From Cytophagaceae bacterium (GTDB lineage Bacteria > Bacteroidota > Bacteroidia > Cytophagales > Spirosomataceae), in the NCBI GenBank assembly GCA_027486845.1, contig JAIXOL010000058.1:62001-126000 (forward strand): 64,000 nt of DNA, in the 5' to 3' direction. Both the position numbers and the translations under genes were made by a program. The first letter of the stretch is position 1. Every line of letters begins with the position of its first letter. The notes under the pieces are model-generated. The model was not told the origin of the DNA, did no database searches, and saw only the letters and a list, made by a program, of their open reading frames with translations. Of the stretch, positions 9,168 to 17,835 are shown one piece after another.

Positions 9168-10286
9168 TTAGGTTCTAAATACAGCGGCTGGTTCGAGTTT
9201 TATGATTTTCCGCATGGCTAAAAGGCTTCCCAAAATTGCTATAAACAGAGTTACGCCTATCAGAAAAATAACTAAACCGAGAGAGACTTGAATATTTAAG
9301 CTTGTTTTGGTGGCTTGCACGAAACCAAAAAGTAAAAAATAAGCAACGATAAAACCAACAATTGAATAAATAGTTGCCTGCCAAAGAATCAATTTTCTAA
9401 TCACGCCATTAGTGCCGCCAATCGCTTTGATGGTGCCATAGTCTTTAATTCGGTCGTTGACTGCCGAAAACATCGTAAGTCCAACAATCGCAAAACCCGT
9501 GATGATTGCAAAAATCACTAAAAGTCCGAAAGATGCCACAATTCCGCTATTTAAGGCAAAATATTTAAGACTTTCGTCAGTATAAGTTTTACCTTCACGG
9601 GCTTTCACACCTGGGATTTCTTTGTTAATTGATTTAATAACTTGTTCGATGTCTGCCTCATCTTGCCATTCTACTAAAAATGCAGATGCTTTCGTTGTTG
9701 GAATTTTACAGAGTTTTCTGGCTCTTTCAATAGTTGTAAAGCCGTAGGCTACACCCAAGCCTTTTGCTCCTTTGGTTTGGCCAACTAATACAACTCGATT
9801 TCCATTATACTCGAAATGGTCGCCCATTTTAATGTTTTTATTTAAAATAGCGTCATAAGAATCTGTGATTACTGCTCCTTCTTGCAGTAAATCTTGCAAG
9901 TTTCCAATGGCAAAATTCCAGGGGCCACCAGCATAAGATGGGGCTTGAGTGCCTATCATTGTAATATTCGTCTTTGTACCATTATTAAATTTGGCACTTC
10001 CACCGCCAACAATCAATGGATTGACTTTTTTTACGCCAGTAATACTCATTAGTTCTCTATAAATTCGCATATCAAGTAGAGGTAAATCACTGACTTGCTG
10101 ACTTTTATCACTTACAACCCAAATGTAGTTTTGGTTGAATTTTGCTAAAGAAATAGTACTGTTCAAAAGCGAGAAACAAATACCAAGTTGCTGCCCAATC
10201 AGAAAAACGGATAGAATGATGCCGAACAAAATTCCAAACATTTTGGCTTTGTCGTACCACATAAATTTGAATGCTTCTTTTAACAT
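9168..10286 (-). CDS. ABC exporter permease, FtsX/DevC type
   Basis: This 372-residue inner-membrane protein has an N-terminal transmembrane helix (MFGILFGIILSVFLIGQQLG), a periplasmic domain of about 210 residues, then three C-terminal helices (SFGLLVIFAIITGFAIVGLT; ATIYSIVGFIVAYFLLFGFV; LVIFLIGVTLFIAILGSLLA). This is the FtsX/MacB permease layout. The opening MWYDKAKMFGILFGIILSVF is close to DevC proteins of DevBCA exporters as I recall them. It pairs with the ATPase at 11454 and the adaptor at 10347. The gap to the adaptor gene is 60 bp, so cotranscription is likely. Confidence 0.88.
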   Translation of the reverse strand: MLKEAFKFMWYDKAKMFGILFGIILSVFLIGQQLGICFSLLNSTISLAKFNQNYIWVVSDKSQQVSDLPLLDMRIYRELMSITGVKKVNPLIVGGGSAKFNNGTKTNITMIGTQAPSYAGGPWNFAIGNLQDLLQEGAVITDSYDAILNKNIKMGDHFEYNGNRVVLVGQTKGAKGLGVAYGFTTIERARKLCKIPTTKASAFLVEWQDEADIEQVIKSINKEIPGVKAREGKTYTDESLKYFALNSGIVASFGLLVIFAIITGFAIVGLTMFSAVNDRIKDYGTIKAIGGTNGVIRKLILWQATIYSIVGFIVAYFLLFGFVQATKTSLNIQVSLGLVIFLIGVTLFIAILGSLLAMRKIIKLEPAAVFRT

Positions 10287-10346
10287 ATTCTGTGGAGCAA
10301 TTTTTTAAAATCGCTCATTAATATTTTTTTATTTGGCTAAAAATCA

Positions 10347-11294
10347 TCACTTTAACAAAATTATACAGTCAACTCGACTGCCGATAAGTGGCATTTTTCC
10401 TGACTCTAATCTTATCGAAACATCACGAACCCGTCGGTCTTCTTGCTCAGTTGATTGGTCTTTGAAAAGTGATTTTTGTTTCAAATAATCGGCTGTGTAA
10501 CTTACAGAGCCATGAGCGAGTGTATCACCAGTTGTTTGTGAAATAATGAAGGCTTTTTGTCCGATTTGAATTTTTTCAGCATATAATTCGTCAACTTCGG
10601 TTTTTGCGATTAGAGAGCCTTTAGGTGCAAATTCCGCTATTTGAGTTGTATTATTTACGTAGTCTCCTGTTTTTACAGCGACTTTTAATACTTTTCCCGA
10701 AATTAAAGAATTAACTTTTTTCTGACTAACAATCGTTCTAAAATAACTAATATCTGCTTGTAATTCGGTGATTCTGCTCTTTGATTGCTCAATATTGGTT
10801 GCTGCTACTTCTACATCTTTAATTAATTTATCAACCGTAGCTTTGCTATCGTCAACTGATTGTTTAGTTTGGGCATTTCCTTCAAACAGGCGTAGGTTTC
10901 GTTCGTAGTTATCACGTGCATTTTTTAGGTTTACTTTTGCCGCCTCTAGATTGGCTTGTGTTACTGCTATCGCAGCTTTTTGAGTACCAATTTTGCTTTC
11001 TGACTGAGCCAATTGGGCATTTTCGATGCTATTTTCAATCGATAATAAACTTTGACCTTTCTGCACAATTTGATTTTCTTTGATTAAAACCGCCAATACT
11101 TTTCCATTTGTTCCTGCGGTCAAATTCAAAATGCCATCTTCTGGCTCAATACGAGCAACCCCCAAAATCTGATTATTGGTTGTAGGTACTTTGGCCAGTG
11201 AATCGGCCTTCGCTTTTTCAGTTTCTTCTTTTTCTTTTTTGTTGCAAGAGCTTAGTAATGTGATAGTTACGAAGAATAAAAAGTATTTTTTCAT
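10347..11294 (-). CDS. Periplasmic adaptor (HlyD/DevB-like membrane fusion lipoprotein)
   Basis: This 315-residue protein begins with a lipoprotein signal (MKKYFLFFVTITLLSSCNKK, lipobox LSSC). A split biotinyl-lipoyl domain (GTNGKVLAVLIKENQIVQKG and later VNSLISGKVLKVAVKTGDYV) flanks a coiled-coil hairpin (about residues 95-185). A beta-barrel domain follows (LIAKTEVDELYAEKIQIGQK). It bridges the permease and the TolC-like duct. The short C-terminal part resembles DevB/HlyD rather than RND adaptors. It is the second gene of the exporter operon. Confidence 0.88.
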   Translation of the reverse strand: MKKYFLFFVTITLLSSCNKKEKEETEKAKADSLAKVPTTNNQILGVARIEPEDGILNLTAGTNGKVLAVLIKENQIVQKGQSLLSIENSIENAQLAQSESKIGTQKAAIAVTQANLEAAKVNLKNARDNYERNLRLFEGNAQTKQSVDDSKATVDKLIKDVEVAATNIEQSKSRITELQADISYFRTIVSQKKVNSLISGKVLKVAVKTGDYVNNTTQIAEFAPKGSLIAKTEVDELYAEKIQIGQKAFIISQTTGDTLAHGSVSYTADYLKQKSLFKDQSTEQEDRRVRDVSIRLESGKMPLIGSRVDCIILLK

Positions 11295-11389
11295 AATATT
11301 AAATTCAATTGTCCAAATTCAACGGACGATGTTTTTTTCGATTTTATTTAATTCAAGTAATCACTTAAAAACAAAGATTTTCATATGAA

Positions 11390-11430
11390 AGCTGTGAAAA
11401 TCTGTATAAATCAGTGTCATCTGTGTCCTA
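11390..11430. repeat. Short degenerate direct repeat of the CTGTGTC type
   Basis: Three imperfect 9-10-nt units occur in tandem: TCTGTATAAA, TCAGTGTCA and TCTGTGTCC (11401-11428). Such intergenic phrases are common in Bacteroidota genomes. Here it lies between the ATPase and the adaptor gene of one operon. Confidence 0.4.
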
Positions 11431-11453
11431 TTTTTTGAGATTACAAATTAAGT

Positions 11454-12143
11454 TTAGTTAATGATTTTTTTGCTAAAAATCTCAGTTGCAATTCCATTTT
11501 TCACTTCCACAACTCGGTCGGCATACTCTTGTAGGCGAGGGTCGTGCGTTACTACGGCTACCGATTTTCCTTGTCTGGCTAAGTTTCTGAGTTCATTCAT
11601 CACAACCGATAGCGAATCTTTGTCAAGCGAAGCCGTTGGTTCATCACAAAGAATTAGTTTTGGATTCGTAACCAAAGCCCTTGCTATTGCAATTCGCTGT
11701 TGTTGACCACCAGAAAGCTCTTTTGGAAGGTTCTTTCGTCGGTCAGTCATATTTACAACTTCTAAGGCTTTTTTTACTCTTTTTTTGATTTCTGAACTAG
11801 AAACTCCTTGAAGTTTAAGTGGTAAACCTACATTGTCTTCAGCGTTGAGTGGGGCGAGCAAATTGAAACTTTGAAAAACAAATCCTATTGTATTGAGGCG
11901 AAGTTTGGCTAAATCGTTGGTTTTGAGGTCATTGATATGCTTTCCATCCACCCATAAATTTCCAAAAGAAGGATAAATAACACAACCTAATAAAGAAAGT
12001 AGCGTTGTTTTTCCCGAACCTGACGGCCCAATGATAAGCATTAATTCGCCTTCGTTGAGTTTTAAGCTTGTTGCTTGAAGTGCTACGATGGTTTGGTCGC
12101 CAGTTTGGTATTGCTTTCCTGCACCTTTTAGTTCTGCAATCAT
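11454..12143 (-). CDS. ABC transporter ATP-binding protein (MacB/LolD/DevA type)
   Basis: This 229-residue ATPase has Walker A GPSGSGKTT (near residue 40), a Q-loop in FVFQSFNLL, the signature LSGGQQQR, Walker B LILCDEP and a switch His in VVTHDP. The length and IDELK-like insertion are those of LolD/MacB-N/DevA ATPases that power FtsX-type permeases. It is the first gene of the leftward exporter operon and energises the permease at 9168. The 159-bp gap to the adaptor gene contains a short repeat. Confidence 0.92.
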   Translation of the reverse strand: MIAELKGAGKQYQTGDQTIVALQATSLKLNEGELMLIIGPSGSGKTTLLSLLGCVIYPSFGNLWVDGKHINDLKTNDLAKLRLNTIGFVFQSFNLLAPLNAEDNVGLPLKLQGVSSSEIKKRVKKALEVVNMTDRRKNLPKELSGGQQQRIAIARALVTNPKLILCDEPTASLDKDSLSVVMNELRNLARQGKSVAVVTHDPRLQEYADRVVEVKNGIATEIFSKKIIN

Positions 12144-12391
12144 TATTTTTAGAGGTATTTATTTAAAACAGCTTTTGAGCCTAAGTGTTTTTTTATTCAA
12201 ATGTAAACTTATTAAGACAAATATCAATCTGTTTTTGTATTGCATTAGTGAAAAACTCCTCATTTATGGTGTTTTTGGCATTAACAATCATTAACAATAT
12301 TTAGAATAAACCTTTTGCCGAGATTTTGCATCTAAGTATTAGATTCCAATAATTAGGGAAGTAAAATAACAGTAAAACCAAAATAAGACTG

Positions 12392-12868
12392 ATGATGAGA
12401 AAGCTAATGATTGTGGCAATGTTGGTAGCAATTGCTACCGTGGCCAACGCACAAAGAGGAAATGACGCTCGTGGAAACGACAATGGACGCTACGGAAGAA
12501 ACGATAATTATGGTAGAGGCGGCTATGATAAAATTGATAGTTATCAACGTGAGGCTCGCCGCCAAATTGTTTGGGGAATTGAGAGCGGGTGTATCACATC
12601 TCGTGAATCAAAACGTTTGTTGCGTGAAGTGGAGGCTATTGAACATAAAGAAAATCGTTACAAACGTGATGGTAATTTAAACCCACGCGAACGCCGTGAT
12701 TTGATGGAAGATTTGATAGTTTTGAACCGTTGGATAAATCGTGAAAAGCGTGATGGTGACCGTGTAACTTACGAGGATTTCAGTCGAGGAAATCGTGGTA
12801 ATGACCATGGTGACGTTCGAAGCTACGATGACAGCCGTAGCAACGGCAGATATAATAGACGTTATTGA
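12392..12868 (+). CDS. Small secreted Arg/Asn/Gly/Asp-rich protein of unknown function
   Basis: This protein has 158 residues; the start may be 12392 or 12395, as two ATGs are adjacent. The signal peptide MMRKLMIVAMLVAIATVANA is followed by a GND/GRN-rich low-complexity stretch (about 22-45). A helical, charged middle follows (QREARRQIVWGIESGCITSR, then RLLREVEAIEHKENRYKRDG and ERRDLMEDLIVLNRWINREK), and the tail is again Arg/Gly/Asn-rich. The middle resembles small periplasmic proteins with paired helices, but I do not recognise the family. It stands alone between divergent and convergent transporters. Confidence 0.75.
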   Translation: MMRKLMIVAMLVAIATVANAQRGNDARGNDNGRYGRNDNYGRGGYDKIDSYQREARRQIVWGIESGCITSRESKRLLREVEAIEHKENRYKRDGNLNPRERRDLMEDLIVLNRWINREKRDGDRVTYEDFSRGNRGNDHGDVRSYDDSRSNGRYNRRY

Positions 12869-12900
12869 TAAGTCAATAGTTTATATTGGCAATTAATAGG

Positions 12901-12935
12901 AAAAAGTCTTGTGAGTTATGCTCGCAAGACTTTTT
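12901..12935. terminator. Bidirectional terminator
   Basis: A 15-bp stem (12901-12915 with 12921-12935, one G-U pair, loop TTATG) has five A on the left and five T on the right. It lies between the small secreted protein gene (plus) and the MsbA-like gene (minus), so it can serve both convergent transcripts. Confidence 0.9.
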
Positions 12936-12970
12936 ATTTATGCAAATTGATGAATGAAAACTGCAAACTA

Positions 12971-14752
12971 TCAAACATCCTCAGTTTGTAATTGCTTTTC
13001 GTAAAGTTCTCTATAAGCTCCACCTTTTCCGTAGAGTTCTTCGTGCGTGCCTTGTTCTACTACCTCTCCATTGTCCAAAACCAAGATTTTGTCGGCCAGT
13101 TTTGCCGATGAAACTCGGTGAGAAATAATGACTGAAGTACGGTTTTGCATAATGCGTTGGAGGTTATTTAAGATAATATTTTCGGTGTTGGTATCAACTG
13201 CGGAAAGACAATCATCTAAAATTAAAATCTTTGGTTCACGGGCAATCGCACGAGAAATTGAAAGCCTTTGCTTTTGACCACCCGAAAGAGTAATTCCTCT
13301 TTCTCCGAGTTTTGTATCAAATTTTTCTGGAAAATCCATAATATTTTGATATAAATCAGCATCCTTAGTGGCTTGAATGACTTGTTCTTCAGATAAATTT
13401 GGCGAACCAAATTTGGCATTATTCATAATCGTATCCGAAAATAAAAATACTTCCTGCGGTACATAACCCATTTGGCTACGCAAATACTGTACGTTATAAT
13501 CTTTTATTGAAACGTCATCGAAAAGTAGATCACCATTGGTTGTATCGTACATTCTTACAATTAAGTTGGCAATTGTACTTTTACCAGAACCTGTCGTGCC
13601 GAGAATTGCAACTGATTCACCTGCTTTTATATCAAGGTTGAAGTTTTTAAGTGCTTGAATTCCCGAATCAGGATAAATAAAATTAATATTTCGGAAACTG
13701 ATATTTCCTTCGATTGGTTTCGTAATATTTTTTGTAGAAACGATTTCTGATTTGATATTCAAAAATTCATTGATACGTTTTTGAGAAGCGGCTGCACGCT
13801 GTATTTGACTGGAAGTCCAACCCAAAGCAATGAGTGGCCATGTGAGCATGAAGACGTACATGATAAATTCGGTAACATTTCCGGGAGTCAAACGCCCTGC
13901 AATGATTTCTTGTCCGCCCACATACACGCACAAAACAGTACTTAAACCGATAAGTAGAGCAGTTGTTGGTGAAAAAAGAGCATCCACCTTGGTTAATGCC
14001 AAAGATTTTGATTTATACACATCACTTTCTGCCGTAAATCGTTTGGCTGAATCATCTTCACGGGCAAAAGCTTTCAAAACTCTGATTCCAGAAAAAGCTT
14101 CTTGTACAAAAGTTGAGAGATTTGAAAGGCTTTTTTGAATTTCTTCCGAACGCTTATTCATGGTGCTACTAACCAAAAAAATACTCGCTGAAAGTACTGG
14201 CATTGGCAATAGAACCCACCATGTAAGACGAGTGTTGACCGAAAACATATAACTCAAGACCAATACCACTAGCACAAACATATTCATTAAATACATGAGC
14301 GATGGCCCGACGTACATTCTGACTTTTCCAACATCTTCCGAGATTCTTGCCATTAAATCGCCTGTATTATTTTGGCGGTAAAAACTTAGTGGAAGGCTCT
14401 GATAATGATTGTAAATTTCGTTCTTCAAATCAAACTCAATATGGCGAGACATCACGATGAGTGTCTGACGAACGGCAAAAAGAAAAATTCCTTTTGAAAT
14501 AGCCATAACGAGAATCAACAAACCATAAATGCTGATGCTGGTCGTGAAGACATCGTACATGGTTTTTTGGGTCTGTGAATTTTCAAAAAGAAAGTAAACA
14601 TCAATCGTCTCTTTCACCAAATCCAAGGCATGACGTACAATTTGGGCAGGAATGATGCCAAAAAGATTGGAAACGATGGTGAAAATGATACCCAAAATCA
14701 AGTACCATTTGTATTTTAGAAAATATTTATTGAGGTAAGCGAGATGTTTCAA
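12971..14752 (-). CDS. ABC exporter, fused membrane and ATPase domains (MsbA-like)
   Basis: This 593-residue half-transporter has six membrane helices in residues 1-320 and an ATPase domain from about 340. The ATPase shows Walker A LGTTGSGKST, the signature LSGGQKQRLS, Walker B ILILDDCLSAVD and the H-loop ISHR. EEIQKSLSNLSTFVQEAFSG is a coupling region typical of type IV exporters. It would work as a homodimer; in Bacteroidota such proteins export lipids, peptides or drugs and the substrate cannot be read here. It lies 96 bp downstream of the sugar transporter gene. Confidence 0.92.
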   Translation of the reverse strand: MKHLAYLNKYFLKYKWYLILGIIFTIVSNLFGIIPAQIVRHALDLVKETIDVYFLFENSQTQKTMYDVFTTSISIYGLLILVMAISKGIFLFAVRQTLIVMSRHIEFDLKNEIYNHYQSLPLSFYRQNNTGDLMARISEDVGKVRMYVGPSLMYLMNMFVLVVLVLSYMFSVNTRLTWWVLLPMPVLSASIFLVSSTMNKRSEEIQKSLSNLSTFVQEAFSGIRVLKAFAREDDSAKRFTAESDVYKSKSLALTKVDALFSPTTALLIGLSTVLCVYVGGQEIIAGRLTPGNVTEFIMYVFMLTWPLIALGWTSSQIQRAAASQKRINEFLNIKSEIVSTKNITKPIEGNISFRNINFIYPDSGIQALKNFNLDIKAGESVAILGTTGSGKSTIANLIVRMYDTTNGDLLFDDVSIKDYNVQYLRSQMGYVPQEVFLFSDTIMNNAKFGSPNLSEEQVIQATKDADLYQNIMDFPEKFDTKLGERGITLSGGQKQRLSISRAIAREPKILILDDCLSAVDTNTENIILNNLQRIMQNRTSVIISHRVSSAKLADKILVLDNGEVVEQGTHEELYGKGGAYRELYEKQLQTEDV

Positions 14753-14848
14753 GAGTTCTGAGTTATAAGTGCTGAGTTAGTTGACCCATAAATTTTAACA
14801 ACGTTTTTTGGGAAATTGTTGCAATGACAGCCTTTATTACTCAAAATT

Positions 14849-15844
14849 TTATCTCGCAGCTATAATCATTCCTAAACCAATCACATAGCACAAAAGCATG
14901 ATATTGAGCATGCTTGATGTACCTTTTGGTGCGTTTTTAAATTCTTTCCAGATATAAATTCCCCAAATGGCAGCTACGATGGTTGCTCCTTGTCCTAGGC
15001 CATACGAAATTGCCGGGCCTGCTTTTCCAGAAGCAATGATGTTAAACGACATTCCTTTGCACCAAATCATTCCACCTACAATTCCCATCAAATGATTTTT
15101 GAATGAACCATTGAAGTAATCAGCATAACTAACGGGTTTTCCCTCGAATGGACGTTTCATTAATAAGGTATTGAACAAAAAATTACTTAATAAAACACCA
15201 ATCGCAAAAAAGAAAACGGCAGTATATGGACTTAATTTTCCTGCTTCGGGAACATTGAAATCTGGAAACATAGATGCGGCCACATATTTATAAAAATAGC
15301 CCATCAGAATACCCGCCACTACTGATAGAACTAAACCTTTGGTCGAAAGGCTTCCTTGTCCGCTTTGCATTTTTCGATAAGCATTTGCGTTTAGTAAAAT
15401 CGCTAAAACAATCAAAGCCATTCCTCCAAAAAGCAAGGTTTTGTCACCCACTGGATTGTCTAAGTAATTGACTATCACACCAATAACCAATGCCAAGCCA
15501 ATGCCAACTGGAAATGCCACTGACATTCCTGCAATCGTGATAGCTGCTACCAACAATATATTTGCGGCATTAAATACAACGCCACCAATAATGGCCGACT
15601 GAATGCTTTGACTATCAGCCTGTTGTATGTCGGCTAAGAAACCTCTGCCACCTTCGCCAATGCTTCCAAAAGTAAAGGCAAAAATGATTGACATGAGCAG
15701 AATACCGAGTACATAATCCCAGTAAAAGGCTTCAAAACGCCAGTCTTTAGAGGTTAGTTTTTGAGTATTTGCCCACGAACCCCAGCAGAGCATCGTGACC
15801 AGGGTAAATATAACAGCGAAGGTATAATCTTGAATGATGAACAT
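14849..15844 (-). CDS. GRP-family sugar transporter (glucose/ribose uptake type)
   Basis: This 331-residue protein has ten predicted membrane helices and the fold of the drug/metabolite superfamily GRP family (GlcU/RbsU). TLVTMLCWGSWANTQKL in the first helix and AFPVGIGLALVIGVIVNYL are diagnostic segments. These carriers import glucose or ribose with a cation. Its place at the end of a leftward series with ribokinase and nucleoside hydrolase suggests ribose or a related sugar as substrate, which is an inference. Automatic annotation sometimes labels such proteins multidrug DMT transporters. Confidence 0.8.
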   Translation of the reverse strand: MFIIQDYTFAVIFTLVTMLCWGSWANTQKLTSKDWRFEAFYWDYVLGILLMSIIFAFTFGSIGEGGRGFLADIQQADSQSIQSAIIGGVVFNAANILLVAAITIAGMSVAFPVGIGLALVIGVIVNYLDNPVGDKTLLFGGMALIVLAILLNANAYRKMQSGQGSLSTKGLVLSVVAGILMGYFYKYVAASMFPDFNVPEAGKLSPYTAVFFFAIGVLLSNFLFNTLLMKRPFEGKPVSYADYFNGSFKNHLMGIVGGMIWCKGMSFNIIASGKAGPAISYGLGQGATIVAAIWGIYIWKEFKNAPKGTSSMLNIMLLCYVIGLGMIIAAR

Positions 15845-15880
15845 GGTTTTATTGAGTTTAGGTTAGAGAAATTTCTTTTT

Positions 15881-16043
15881 GATAGCTTCGACTTCGCTCA
15901 GCCACCATAAAAGAAAAAAGAATTTTAGTGGTAACATTTACTTAATAGCTGACTTCGGTGGCTGAGCGAAGTCGAGGCCAAGTTGCTGAAGTCGAATCGG
16001 TGACTGAGCGGAGCGGCTGGCGTTCCAGTCGAAGCCACCGAAG
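15881..16043. repeat. Inverted repeat element with TTCGACTTCGCTCAG-type arms
   Basis: The arm at 15888-15906 (TCGACTTCGCTCAGCCACC) is the exact reverse complement of 15957-15975. A third diverged copy with GTGACTGAGCGGAGCGGCTGG and a fourth segment GTCGAAGCCACCGAAGC follow to 16043, ending at the stop codon of the ADP-ribosylglycohydrolase gene. This GC-richer, non-coding block between two genes resembles REP-like or MITE-like intergenic elements seen in many Bacteroidota. No transposase is present. Confidence 0.75.
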
Positions 16044-17606
16044 CTATTTCTTCTTATAAGGCCCGAAAGTGCCTATGGTCATTTTTTGTTGGGGTTTGTT
16101 CGAATACCAGATTAATTCTGATAAATAGCAAATAATTGCTGGGTCGGGGTTCAGTAATTTCAGTTTTACTTTATGAGGTGCATCCCTTAGTTCGTATTTC
16201 CAGCAAATTTCGTGGCGACGAGTAGTAAATCTAACTGGAAGTTTGGCTGTTTCAAACAATTTACCATCAACATATACTTCAATTTGAGCAAATTTATCAC
16301 TTTTAGAGTCCCACGAACTGCCTTCTTTTGGTTTGGCTTCTCCTTTCACTACAAAGCCATTTCCTTCAAAATCTAATTCGATTTCATTTTCTAAATTTTT
16401 ACCAATCCATTTTTTATCGAGCGGGTAATGTCCTTTGAAACTTTCCTCAAATCTAACGGTGGTTGGTACTTGGCTTTTAATCGTAATCATATCGCCCGAA
16501 ACTTTCCCACCGTTGCGTTCGATATTTTGAATTGCATGTTTTGTGCCAATTTCATAAACATCATTGAGTGAAGTAGAAGTATATTTAAAATCCATGTCTT
16601 CGATTTCCTTTAAACCCAATTTCCAGTATTCGGGAATGGCCTTGTAGCCCAACATCGCCCCTAAAATTCCACCTGCCGAAGATGGGTTGCAGTCTGCATC
16701 TTGTCCACAACGAGTGGTGATTTCCATCGTTTGTGTAAAATCACCTTTTCCGTAAAGTAAGCCCAAAACTACATAAGCCGAATTGATGGTTGCATCAATA
16801 TTGAAAGGAGCAAAAACTCCATCGGGACAGCCAATATCGTTTGTCCATTTTTGTTGGAGTTCAAACCAAGTTTTCTTCCAATTATCAGGGTACATTTTGT
16901 GCCATTTTATTACATCGGTAATACATTTATAATATTGAGATTCCTTCGGAATGGTCTTTAAGGCCTCATTTACAACATAATTTATGTCATTTGAAGTCAA
17001 AGCTAACGAATACATTGCTCCGATATAAACACCACCGTACCAGCCATCGCCGTAGTTCATGATATGCCCAATTTTATCAGAAATCTTCGAGGCGGTATTT
17101 GGCATTCCAGGTGACATTAAGCCAGCAAAATCAGCTTCTATCTGATAATCAATGCAATCGGCGTGCGGGTTATTGTGCCAATGTCCCGAAGCAGGTGGCA
17201 TAATGCCTTGCAAAATATTATATCGAGCCGCTTGGTTGGCATGCCAAAGCATATAACCCGCATTGGCATAAGATTTGGCGTGCGATTCGACGGGTGCATC
17301 GAGTCCTTCACGCTCGAAAACTTCTACGAATGTCAAATCCATATAAAGGTCATCATAAACCCCAGGATTAGTTGACATTGTTTTGTGCAGAAGCCCATCG
17401 TACCACGGGATTTTCTGGTAGTCATTAATCATTGTTCCGTTGAATTTGAACTCAACTGGAGCTCCGAAAGTAACGCCGATGGTTTGGCCTGCCCAACCAC
17501 CCATGATTTTATCTTTGAGTTTTTCTTTGCTCATAGTTATCATTTTTTGAGCATAAGTAAGTGTAGATAAAAGGCAGAAAATAATGAGTAAAAGTTTGTT
17601 TTTCAT
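16044..17606 (-). CDS. Exported ADP-ribosylglycohydrolase family protein
   Basis: This 520-residue protein has signal peptide MKNKLLLIIFCLLSTLTYAQ. An ARH/DraG-like all-helical domain covers about 25-380: IMGGWAGQTIGVTFGAP, the metal-binding pair in GVYDDLYMDL, and RCGQDADCNPSSAGGILGA, which corresponds to the GxDxDxN metal motif. A C-terminal beta domain of about 135 residues follows and may bind carbohydrate. ARH enzymes cleave ADP-ribose or related N/O-glycosides. An exported form beside nucleoside hydrolase and ribokinase suggests scavenging of ADP-ribose-like compounds in the periplasm, which is an inference. The usual ARH motif DDT appears as DDL, so the exact substrate may differ. Confidence 0.85.
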   Translation of the reverse strand: MKNKLLLIIFCLLSTLTYAQKMITMSKEKLKDKIMGGWAGQTIGVTFGAPVEFKFNGTMINDYQKIPWYDGLLHKTMSTNPGVYDDLYMDLTFVEVFEREGLDAPVESHAKSYANAGYMLWHANQAARYNILQGIMPPASGHWHNNPHADCIDYQIEADFAGLMSPGMPNTASKISDKIGHIMNYGDGWYGGVYIGAMYSLALTSNDINYVVNEALKTIPKESQYYKCITDVIKWHKMYPDNWKKTWFELQQKWTNDIGCPDGVFAPFNIDATINSAYVVLGLLYGKGDFTQTMEITTRCGQDADCNPSSAGGILGAMLGYKAIPEYWKLGLKEIEDMDFKYTSTSLNDVYEIGTKHAIQNIERNGGKVSGDMITIKSQVPTTVRFEESFKGHYPLDKKWIGKNLENEIELDFEGNGFVVKGEAKPKEGSSWDSKSDKFAQIEVYVDGKLFETAKLPVRFTTRRHEICWKYELRDAPHKVKLKLLNPDPAIICYLSELIWYSNKPQQKMTIGTFGPYKKK

Positions 17607-17835
17607 GTTAAGGTTGAGTTTTTTGTGTTTTTTTTTAGTGTTTATTTGGACTTCTTTTCTTCTTTTATTTACTGTTTTGTCAAGCCCCTCTTGCTATTAG
17701 AGTCGCTGGTAGCAGACACTAATGGAATTGAAATAAATTTCGTATCTTTTGTTGACCAAATCTTAAAATCTATGTCTTTGGCAAATGTTTTTTTGCTGCT
17801 TTCATTTTATTAAAATACCTTCTTTTGGTACAGAT

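Noticed and set aside
17625-17813. 62-residue frame between the glycohydrolase and the unknown protein
   Set aside because: It is Phe/Leu-rich, antisense to both neighbours, has no conserved pattern and lies in the probable promoter region of the glycohydrolase gene.
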